A DNA stretch of 64,000 bases from Micromonospora lupini str. Lupac 08 (GTDB lineage Bacteria; Actinomycetota; Actinomycetes; Mycobacteriales; Micromonosporaceae). Below the pieces are notes generated by a model that was not told the origin of the DNA, ran no database searches, and saw only the letters and a list, made by a program, of their open reading frames with translations. Numbering within the stretch: the stretch's first letter is position 1; each line of letters opens with the position of its first letter. Made by a program: the position numbers and the translations under genes. Shown here one piece after another: positions 57,590 through 64,000 of this stretch. The stretch covers positions 631,585-695,584 of the forward strand of contig NZ_HF570108.1 in assembly GCF_000297395.2 (NCBI RefSeq). The letters are read 5' to 3'.

Positions 57590-58624
57590 TTATCCATGCA
57601 CCGCCCGTCCGGGCAGGGCCGCGCCGGCCATGCGCTGATGCCAGAACGGGTACGGCAGCATCGGCTCGGTCACCACGTCGAGGATCGCCCGCTGGTCGTC
57701 GTCGAGCTCCCAGGTCAGGGCGCCGAGGTTGTCGGCGAGTTGGGTGGCGTTGCGGGCACCGATGATGACCGAGCTGACCTGCGGCCGTTCGAGAAGCCAG
57801 CGAATGGCCACCTGGGCCGGGGAGACGCCCCGCTTCCCGGCGATCTCACGGGTCACCTCCAGAGCGTCGAACGCCTGCGTCTCGTCGGCCGGATCGAAGT
57901 GGCCCAGTGCCCGCCGGGTCCCCCGAGGAGCCCCCTGGCCGCGCCGTTGCTGGCCGGCCAGGAAGCCCCCGGCGAGCGGGCTCCAGCAGGTGATGCCCAC
58001 CCCCTCCGCCTCGGCCATCTCGAGCAGTTCCCATTCGACCTCCCGGCTGACCAGGTTGTACTGCACCTGGTGCACGATGAACCGCTCCAACATCCTGCGC
58101 TCGCTGACGCCCAGGGCCTGGGTCAGCTGCCATGCGCTGAGGTTCGACGCGCCCAGGTAGCGCACCTTGCCGGCCCGTACCAGGTCGTCGAGCGCTCGTA
58201 ACGTCTCCTCCCACGGCGTCCGACCGTCCCAGCCCTGCACCTGGTAGAGGTCGATGTAGTCGGTGCCGAGCCGTCGCAGGCTGCCCTCCACGGCCCGGAG
58301 GATGTGGTGGCGGGACAGCCCTTGATCGTTCGGACCGCTGGGCTGCCCCGGCACAGCCCAGCGCACCGTGGTGGAGACGATGACGTCCGCACGTCGTCGG
58401 CCCAGGGCCGCGCCGAGCACTTCCTCGGAGTGCCCGCCGCTGTAGGTGTCGGCTGTGTCGAAGTAGTTGACTCCCACATCAAGGCACATGCCGACCAGCT
58501 CGGTGGCCTCGGCGACGGACACCGTCCCCACATGTTGGTATCCGTGCTGTCCGCCGAAGGTCATCGTGCCGAAGGCGAGCTCGGACACGAACAGTCCGCT
58601 GTTGCCCAGCCGGCGCATGCGCAC
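57590..58624 (-). CDS. Aldo-keto reductase lacking catalytic Lys and His
   Basis: 344 aa, otherwise a good AKR barrel of the Kv-beta/YajO-like class: LAFGTMTFGGQHGYQHVGTV, VNYFDTADTYSGGHSEEVLG (Asp56, Tyr61), GASNLSAWQLTQALGV and SPLAGGFLAGQQ. Two positions are odd: the Lys in the usual STKVR is Thr86 (VSTTVRW), and the His in the usual QVHGWD is Gln130 (QVQGWD). Each change is one base from the normal codon. It may be a pseudoenzyme, or may have altered chemistry. Third gene of the KASIII-like B / MFS / AKR operon. Confidence 0.9.
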   Translation of the reverse strand: MRMRRLGNSGLFVSELAFGTMTFGGQHGYQHVGTVSVAEATELVGMCLDVGVNYFDTADTYSGGHSEEVLGAALGRRRADVIVSTTVRWAVPGQPSGPNDQGLSRHHILRAVEGSLRRLGTDYIDLYQVQGWDGRTPWEETLRALDDLVRAGKVRYLGASNLSAWQLTQALGVSERRMLERFIVHQVQYNLVSREVEWELLEMAEAEGVGITCWSPLAGGFLAGQQRRGQGAPRGTRRALGHFDPADETQAFDALEVTREIAGKRGVSPAQVAIRWLLERPQVSSVIIGARNATQLADNLGALTWELDDDQRAILDVVTEPMLPYPFWHQRMAGAALPGRAVHG

Positions 58625-58636
58625 GCGAGCACCTCC

Positions 58637-60112
58637 TCAGGAGACGGTGGCCGAGCCGGCGGCCGGCGAGGTCACGACGTCCTGGAGACCCGTGGCCGGT
58701 GCGGCCGGTCGGCGCAGGAAGGCCACCGCCACGAGCGCCGCCGCCACTGCGACCAGGCCCGCGACGATGACGCCCAGGTGCACGCCGCCGAGGAGCGCCT
58801 CGGGCACCGCCTCGGTCGCGCGCAGGCTGTCCATCCGTGCCACGGCGATCGAGCTGATGATCGGGGTGCCGATGCTCAGGCCTACCTGTTGCGCGGTGTA
58901 GGCCGTGCCGGTCGCGAGCCCCTGTTCCTCGTCGGGGAGGCCGGAGGTCACCGTGATCATGTAGGCGACCACGCTCAACAGGTGACCGAAGCCGATGACC
59001 GCGGCAGCGACGAGCAGCAGCGGGATTCCGTCGTCGGTGCGCAGGAACACGAGGGCGAGGGTGCCGGCGGCCTGGAGGCTCAACCCGGTGATCAGCGTTC
59101 CGGACACCCCGAGCTTCGCCAGGATGCGGGGGGCCACCACGCCACCCAGGACAGCCGCGACACCGAGCGAGGCGAAGCACAGGCCGGTGGTGAACGGCTT
59201 GAGGCCACGCACCTGCTGCATGTAGAGGGTGAGCAGGAAGACGACCCCGGTCACCATCGAGAAGGTCACCAGGCCGGTCAGGTTGCCCCAGCCGACCGTG
59301 CGGCGGCGCAGCACCCGCAGGTCGATCAGTGGATCACGACGGCGGGATTCGATCAGCAGGAAGGCGCCGAGCAGGACCACGCCGCCGAGCAGCGGAACGA
59401 AGGAGCTGGGGGAGGTCCAACCGTTGCGCTCGGCGGCCGTCACGCCGTACACGATGCCCAGCAGACCGCCCGTGACCGTTACCGCGCCGGGCAGGTCGAG
59501 GCGCGGAGCCTGCGGTTGCCGGCTCTCGGCGATCAGGGTCACCGTGCCGATCAGGGCGAGAATGCCGAGCGGCAGGTTGATCAGCAGCGTGAAGCGCCAA
59601 CCCAGGGCGTCGGTGATGACACCGCCGAGCACGACGCCGGTGAGGAAGCCCAGCGACAGCAGGGAGCCGTTGACGGCGAGCGCCCGGTTGCGCCGGGGGC
59701 CCTCCTCGAAGGAGGTGGTGAGCAGCGACATCGCGGCGGGCGTCAGGATCGCCGCGCCGAACCCCTGACCGGCGCGGGCTGCGAAGAGCCAACCCGCCGA
59801 CGGTGCGAGGCCGCCGACGAGGGACGCGACGGTGAACAGGGCCATTCCGATGAGGAAGAGCCTTCGACGTCCGAACATGTCCGCCGCCCGGCCGAACAGC
59901 AGCAGGAAGCCGCCGGACGGGAGGGCGAACGCGGTGACGACCCATTGCAGGTCACTGGTCGGCAGCTTCAGGTCCGCGCCGATGACCGGCAGCGAGACGC
60001 TGAGGATCGAGAAGTCGAGCGCGAGCATGAACTGTGTGCCGCACAGGAGGACGAGGATGAGGCGCTGACGCGTGTCGAAACGGTCCGCGGCCGCGGAAAC
60101 AGCAGCAGTCAT
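58637..60112 (-). CDS. MFS transporter, DHA2 type, cluster exporter
   Basis: Fourteen-helix exporter, 491 aa: FDTRQRLILVLLCGTQFMLA, LDFSILSVSLPVIGADLK, motif A FGRAADMFGRRRLFLIG, and LGFLTGVVLGGVITDALGWR. ATG start. It lies between the second KASIII-like gene and the altered aldo-keto reductase (12 bp), so it probably exports the cluster product or provides self-resistance. Confidence 0.9.
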   Translation of the reverse strand: MTAAVSAAADRFDTRQRLILVLLCGTQFMLALDFSILSVSLPVIGADLKLPTSDLQWVVTAFALPSGGFLLLFGRAADMFGRRRLFLIGMALFTVASLVGGLAPSAGWLFAARAGQGFGAAILTPAAMSLLTTSFEEGPRRNRALAVNGSLLSLGFLTGVVLGGVITDALGWRFTLLINLPLGILALIGTVTLIAESRQPQAPRLDLPGAVTVTGGLLGIVYGVTAAERNGWTSPSSFVPLLGGVVLLGAFLLIESRRRDPLIDLRVLRRRTVGWGNLTGLVTFSMVTGVVFLLTLYMQQVRGLKPFTTGLCFASLGVAAVLGGVVAPRILAKLGVSGTLITGLSLQAAGTLALVFLRTDDGIPLLLVAAAVIGFGHLLSVVAYMITVTSGLPDEEQGLATGTAYTAQQVGLSIGTPIISSIAVARMDSLRATEAVPEALLGGVHLGVIVAGLVAVAAALVAVAFLRRPAAPATGLQDVVTSPAAGSATVS

Positions 60113-60181
60113 TCCGCCACTCTCGGTCAGGTCGAGCGACCGTGGGGAGCCACTGTTTATCCGGGTGTTGCGACCACCTGC

Positions 60182-61201
60182 CTAGCCGAGTCGGTGCAGC
60201 ACGACACTCGACCAGGTGAAGCCGGCACCCGCGCTGAGCAGCACCGCAGCCTCGCCGGGGGCGAGCCTGGCGGCCACGTCCGCGAGGTTGGCGGCCACGT
60301 CACCGGCACCCAGGTGGCCGGTCGTCGATGCCAGGTCGAGCGGTTCGGCAGGAGTGACCTCGGCCACAGCCGGCACGTACGCCTCCCGCAGCACCTTGCG
60401 TCCCAGCCGGGGCAGCGCGACGTAGCGCAGGCACGGATCGTCGGGAGCGATCCCGGCGTCGCGCAGGCTTCCTCCGAGCACGTCATGGATCTTCTCGCGG
60501 CTGACGGCGGCGAACCCGCCGATCCCGTGCTGCCGCAGGAACGCCTTCTTGGTGCGGCGGATGTCGACGGACGGGCTGTGCCAGCGCGGCGCGGGACTGA
60601 ACAGGTCCTCGCCCCGGTGCATGGACTCGAGGTCGACGGCGGCCACCGTGCGGACCGCCCTCAGCACGAGCGGCGCGGGCTCGTCGCGACGCTGGCGCAG
60701 CACGAGCGCCGTGGCGCCGTCGCCGTACGCGATGCCGTAGTCCCCGCTCCACCTGTCGAAGCCGGGCTCGGCGAACCGGTCCGCGGTGGTCACCAGCGCG
60801 TGCCCCAGCTCCGGCTCGACCATGAGCCGGGCGGCGGCCATCTCGATCCCGGCGGCTCCGCCATTGCAGATCTGCTGGAGGCCCACCGGCACGGCGGCGG
60901 TCAGGCCCAGCTCACGAGCCACGTAGTGCGGTGCCGACCAGAGGTCGTGCCCCTGGTGATAGATCCAGGCATGCAGGAGCAGACCGACCGCGCCGACGTC
61001 CACGCCGGCGGAGCCCAGCGCCCGCCGCGCGGCCAGGACTGCCATGTCCGGTGGCGCGAGACCGGCCTCGGGCAACTCCCGCACACCGAGGTCGGAGGCC
61101 GACTCCGCATCGATGCGGCCGGCCGCCACCGCGTCGTCCGTCGCGGCGACCGACTCCGGAATCCAGGTCGCAACGCCGGTCACTGCCAGGTCGGTACGCA
61201 C
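60182..61201 (-). CDS. KASIII-like acyltransferase/ketosynthase, paralogue B
   Basis: Same subgroup as paralogue A, 339 aa: LAPPDMAVLAARRAL, LHAWIYHQGHDLWSAPHYVA, active cysteine in GLQQICNGGAAGIE (Cys112), VDIRRTKKAFLRQHGIG, ALPRLGRKVLREAYVPA and TGHLGAGDVAANLADV. FabH His/Asn motifs are absent. I chose GTG 61201, five bases after GGAG; an in-frame GTG at 61240 would add 13 residues. First gene of a three-gene operon with the exporter and the altered reductase; divergent from the quinone oxidoreductase across motif copy 2. Confidence 0.87.
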   Translation of the reverse strand: MRTDLAVTGVATWIPESVAATDDAVAAGRIDAESASDLGVRELPEAGLAPPDMAVLAARRALGSAGVDVGAVGLLLHAWIYHQGHDLWSAPHYVARELGLTAAVPVGLQQICNGGAAGIEMAAARLMVEPELGHALVTTADRFAEPGFDRWSGDYGIAYGDGATALVLRQRRDEPAPLVLRAVRTVAAVDLESMHRGEDLFSPAPRWHSPSVDIRRTKKAFLRQHGIGGFAAVSREKIHDVLGGSLRDAGIAPDDPCLRYVALPRLGRKVLREAYVPAVAEVTPAEPLDLASTTGHLGAGDVAANLADVAARLAPGEAAVLLSAGAGFTWSSVVLHRLG

Positions 61202-61247
61202 GCGCACTCCCGTCACTCGTTCGTCCGCACCAGCCTCCACCGGGGAC

Positions 61248-61275
61248 CTTGAGGGTGGCTCAAGCGCAACTTGAG
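61248..61275. promoter_or_regulatory. Cluster motif copy 2: CTTGAG-N5-CTCAAG-N5-CTTGAG
   Basis: Three half-sites on a strict 11-bp register, the middle one inverted, lie in the divergent promoter between paralogue B and the quinone oxidoreductase gene. Best-preserved of the three copies. Confidence 0.6.
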
Positions 61276-61328
61276 CGACGACGGTCAGGATCGAAAGGCA
61301 AGGCCCATGTCACCGCGTAAGGAGCGTC

Positions 61329-62288
61329 ATGCGCGCAGTCCGGTTCGCCGCCTACGGTGAGCCCGCCGTCCTCACCCCCGTCGAGCTGCCCGTTCCGGAG
61401 CCCGGCCCGGGTCAGGTCCTCGTGCGGGTCGCGTACGCCGGGGTCAACTTCGCCGAGGTGATGTTCCGCCGCGGGCAGATCCCGGTTGGCCTGCCGCACG
61501 TGCCGGGCCTCGAGGTCACCGGCACCGTCGAGCGTGTGGGCGCGGACGTGCGTGGCCTCGCTGCCGGTGCCCGCGTCGCGGCGCTCACCCTCGACGGTGG
61601 CGGCTACGCCGAATACGCCCTGGCCCGTGCGGACCTCGCCATCGAGCTGGACGGCCCGCTCGACCGGCTGTCCCCGGTGCTGGCGGCCGCGTTCCCGTGC
61701 AACGTCCCGGTGGCCTGGGGCGTCGTCCACGCGGCGGCACGGGTGCTGCCCGCCGAGACGGTCCTGATCACGGCCCCGGCCGGCGGGGTCGGCACGGCCG
61801 CCGCCCAGCTCGCCCGCAGCGCGGGCGCGGGCGCCGTCCACGGCGTCACCAGCAGCACGACCAAGGCCGCGTACGCTGCCGGCTTCGGCTACGACGAGGT
61901 CTGGGTCGGCGAGGTGCCCGCGGGCCGCACCTTCGACGTCGTGCTCGACTCGGTCGGCGGCGACGTGCGGCAGCGGGCACTGGAGCTGCTCGCCCCCTTC
62001 GGCCGCTACGTGGTTCTGGGCGACGCCGCCGACGCCGGCGACCAGACCTTCGCCGGCAATCAGCTCTGGGGTTCGGGTGCCTCGGTGGGCGGCTACAACC
62101 TCGGAGGGCTCGCACACCAGCGTCCCGACCTGCTCGGCGAGCACCTGCGACAGGCGGCGCTGAGCGTCGCCACCGGAGCTGTCCGCATCGACGTGACCGA
62201 GGTGCCGCTGGCCGACGTGGCGAAGGTTCACGAGCTTCTCGAGTCCCGCAGAAGTACCGGCAAGTACGTGCTGCGGGTCCATGACTGA
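61329..62288 (+). CDS. Zinc-free medium-chain quinone oxidoreductase / enoyl reductase
   Basis: MDR-family NADPH oxidoreductase, 319 aa: MRAVRFAAYGEPAVLTPVEL, GVNFAEVMFRRGQIPVGLPH, VPGLEVTGTVERVG, the nucleotide-binding ITAPAGGVGTAAAQLARSAG and DVVLDSVGGDVRQRALELL. Related enzymes serve as trans-acting enoyl reductases for polyketides; that could fill the missing FabI step here. ATG after AAGGAG. Overlaps the enoyl-CoA hydratase gene by 8 bp. Confidence 0.92.
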   Translation: MRAVRFAAYGEPAVLTPVELPVPEPGPGQVLVRVAYAGVNFAEVMFRRGQIPVGLPHVPGLEVTGTVERVGADVRGLAAGARVAALTLDGGGYAEYALARADLAIELDGPLDRLSPVLAAAFPCNVPVAWGVVHAAARVLPAETVLITAPAGGVGTAAAQLARSAGAGAVHGVTSSTTKAAYAAGFGYDEVWVGEVPAGRTFDVVLDSVGGDVRQRALELLAPFGRYVVLGDAADAGDQTFAGNQLWGSGASVGGYNLGGLAHQRPDLLGEHLRQAALSVATGAVRIDVTEVPLADVAKVHELLESRRSTGKYVLRVHD

Positions 62289-63138
62289 GCAGCCCGCGAT
62301 CACGACGCGGACCGCAGGCGGGGTCCGTACGATCTTGCTGAACCGTGCGGAGCGGCGCAACGCCGTGGACCTCGCGATGCTGCGGGAGTACTACGCGGCG
62401 CTGGCTGTGGCCGAGGATGATCCGGCGGTCCGGGCGGTAGTGGTCACCGGGGTGGGCGGCACGTTCTGCGCTGGCGCTGCTCCGGAGCTGCTCGACGACC
62501 TGAGCGGCACCGACGGTCGGGCCGCGTTGCTCGAAGGTCTCGGTCATCCGCCGCATCTGCCGCTGCTCATGCGCAAGCCGGTGATCGCGGCGATCAACGG
62601 CTCGGCGGCGGGGGTCGGGCTCGTGCTGGCGCTCCTGTCCGATGTGCGCTTCCTCGCCGAGAACGCGCGCCTCTCCACGGTCTTCAGTCGGTTGGGCCTG
62701 ATCGCCGAGTACGGCTCGGCCTGGCTGCTGCCACGGTTGGTGGGTACCGCGAACGCCCTGGACCTGCTGCTGTCCGCGCGCAGTGTGGACGCCGCCGAGG
62801 CTCAGCGGCTCGGTCTCGTGCAACGCGTCGTCCCGCGCGACGACGTGCTGGCGGAGGCGGACGCGTACGCGGCGACCCTCGCCGCCGAGTGCGCCCCGGG
62901 CTCGCTGGCGGTGATCAAACAACAGGTGCTCACCGGATGGGAGCAGTCGCTCCCCGAGGCGGTCGACGCATCGATCCGGCTCATGGTCGAGTCGGTGTCC
63001 GGGCCGGCCTTCGCCGAGGCGATCCAGGCCAGGGCCGACCGTCGCAAGCCCGACTTCCCGTCGGGCGTGGACACGGTCGGTGCGGGACATTTGCGGGTGA
63101 CGCAGGCCGAGTATCGTGCGAAACGTGACGAGACGTAG
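62281..63138 (+). CDS. Enoyl-CoA hydratase/isomerase (crotonase family)
   Basis: 285 aa. Oxyanion-hole motifs: GGTFCAGAAPELLDD and INGSAAGVGLVLALLSDVRF. ECH-like core RTILLNRAERRNAVDLAMLR and FSRLGLIAEYGSAWLLPRLV with a Glu in the usual second catalytic region. Could hydrate or isomerise the unsaturated acyl chain or degrade a CoA precursor. ATG overlaps the upstream stop; its own end overlaps the XRE regulator's start by 14 bp. Confidence 0.9.
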   Translation: MTEQPAITTRTAGGVRTILLNRAERRNAVDLAMLREYYAALAVAEDDPAVRAVVVTGVGGTFCAGAAPELLDDLSGTDGRAALLEGLGHPPHLPLLMRKPVIAAINGSAAGVGLVLALLSDVRFLAENARLSTVFSRLGLIAEYGSAWLLPRLVGTANALDLLLSARSVDAAEAQRLGLVQRVVPRDDVLAEADAYAATLAAECAPGSLAVIKQQVLTGWEQSLPEAVDASIRLMVESVSGPAFAEAIQARADRRKPDFPSGVDTVGAGHLRVTQAEYRAKRDET

Positions 63139-64000
63139 CGACGCGGGGGCGCAGCGCGATCGTAAGCGCGAACAGCTCCGTCATTTCCTGCAGAGCCGGC
63201 GGGCCCGGCTGACGCCCGAGGACGTGGGTCTGCCCGGCGGTGGCCGGCGGCGAACACCGGGCCTACGCCGCGAGGAGGTCGCCATCCTGGCTGGCGTCGG
63301 CGTGTCCTGGTACACGTGGTTGGAACAGGGCCGGGACATCACCGTCTCGGGCGCCGTGCTCGACGGTGTGAGCCGTGCCCTCCAGTTGGACGCGGACGAG
63401 CGGGTCCACCTGTATCGGCTGGCCGGGCTCAACCCGCCACAGCCGGCGGTCCTGCCGACACCGTCGAACGAGTCCACCTTCGGCCGGCTGGTGCAGGGAT
63501 GGCTGCCCAACCCGGCCTACCTGCTGGGGCCGTACTGGGACATTCTCGAGCTGAACCGAGCCGCCGAGGTGGTCTTCGGGTTGCAGGGCAGCGACAGGAA
63601 CTGCCTGTACGCCTTCTTCACCAACCCCCAGTACCGCAAGCGCCACCGGTACTGGAACGAGACCGCTCCGAGCCTGGTGGCCGAATTCCGCGGCGATGCG
63701 GCCCGGTTCCCCGACGACCCGGGTTTCCTCGAGCTCGCCGAGCGGCTCAGCGCCGTGAGTGCCGAGTTCAAGGAGCTCTGGGCCCGGCACGACGTGCAGC
63801 GCAGTTCGGTCGGTGTCAAGACCATCGACCACCCGGGGGTGGGTTGCATGAGATTCGACGTGGGCGTGTTGCAACTACCGGACCAGCCGCACGTCCGCCT
63901 GATCCTCCACACACCCCAGTCCGGCACCGACACGCAGCAGAAACTCGAACTGCTGATGTCCTGCCAGGAACACCCCAGCGGAGTGACCCTGGCCCCAGCC
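63125..64000 (+). CDS. XRE-family regulator with MmyB-like domain, 3' end outside window
   Basis: Open to the right edge (292 codons seen, no stop). The N-terminal HTH carries RRRTPGLRREEVAILAGVGV and WYTWLEQGRDITVSGAVLDG. The MmyB-like part contains GWLPNPAYLLGPYWDILELN, FFTNPQYRKRHRYWNETAPS, ELWARHDVQRSSVGVKTIDH and LHTPQSGTDTQQKLELL, so it is nearly complete. GTG 63125 overlaps the hydratase gene, implying co-expression. It resembles the XRE regulator at 12987 in layout. Possible ligand: an acyl chain or product of the cluster. Confidence 0.9.
   Translation, partial: MTRRSDAGAQRDRKREQLRHFLQSRRARLTPEDVGLPGGGRRRTPGLRREEVAILAGVGVSWYTWLEQGRDITVSGAVLDGVSRALQLDADERVHLYRLAGLNPPQPAVLPTPSNESTFGRLVQGWLPNPAYLLGPYWDILELNRAAEVVFGLQGSDRNCLYAFFTNPQYRKRHRYWNETAPSLVAEFRGDAARFPDDPGFLELAERLSAVSAEFKELWARHDVQRSSVGVKTIDHPGVGCMRFDVGVLQLPDQPHVRLILHTPQSGTDTQQKLELLMSCQEHPSGVTLAPA

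Noticed and set aside
58304..61252. 982-codon plus-strand frame, Asp/Glu/His-rich
   Set aside because: Antisense to three well-supported minus-strand genes (AKR, MFS, KASIII-like); no motif.

Overview
This window is a high-GC actinobacterial chromosome segment with almost all third codon positions G or C. Gene content (several XRE regulators with the LRREEVA signature, an HNH/DUF222 protein, an actinobacterial iron box, an AfsA homologue, leaderless promoters) fits a Micromonosporaceae-type organism, most likely Micromonospora or a close relative. That placement is inference, because no rRNA or marker gene is present. No tRNA, rRNA, CRISPR array, insertion sequence or phage gene was seen.

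Layout. 1-6301: an alpha-galactoside utilisation operon with an ABC importer, a cytosolic GH36 and a secreted GH27 carrying a beta-propeller-like tail. 6680-15592: a GNAT, a DUF222/HNH gene flanked on both sides by minisatellite DNA, an HxlR/MFS divergent pair, a PdxI-like aldo-keto reductase facing an XRE regulator, and a TetR gene plus quinone oxidoreductase that share an almost identical palindromic operator. 15912-20924: a coupled glycan operon with two GT4 glycosyltransferases, a helical-toroid protein and a GH130 phosphorylase. 21002-29599: a SigB/SigF-type sigma factor, an LPXTG-anchored ice-binding-like surface protein, a SpoIIE-type phosphatase, DUF2855 and SDR enzymes, then a one-polypeptide fusion of ECF sigma factor, zinc anti-sigma motif, membrane helix and extracytoplasmic GH128 domain. 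29616-33833: siderophore genes around an iron box, followed by two MFS transporters. 33830-40548: muropeptide recycling (murQ diverging from an SSS symporter, a frameshifted anmK and a FAD/FeS dehydrogenase). 40594-44931: a PAS-GAF sensor and a type VII secretion cassette whose large effector ends in a PI3/4-kinase-like domain (also frameshifted) followed by a possible immunity protein.

45169 to the right edge is a biosynthetic gene cluster. A nine-gene translationally coupled operon encodes AfsA, a HAD hydrolase, a KASIII-like protein, ACP, KASII, ketoreductase, FabH, an SDR and an FAD monooxygenase. Around it lie a SARP regulator with a thioesterase and a MaoC hydratase, two aldo-keto reductases (one without the catalytic Lys and His), a metallo-beta-lactamase-fold hydrolase, an MFS exporter, a second KASIII-like protein, a quinone oxidoreductase, an enoyl-CoA hydratase and an XRE regulator cut off by the window edge. 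Three divergent promoters in this region carry CTTGAG/CTCAAG-type half-sites on an 11-bp register, which suggests one cluster-specific regulator. I infer that a dedicated type II fatty-acid-like chain is handed to AfsA to form a butyrolactone or butenolide-type compound; the product is not identifiable from sequence.

The two frameshifts (anmK and the type VII effector) both lie in G/C-rich runs and could be sequencing errors.
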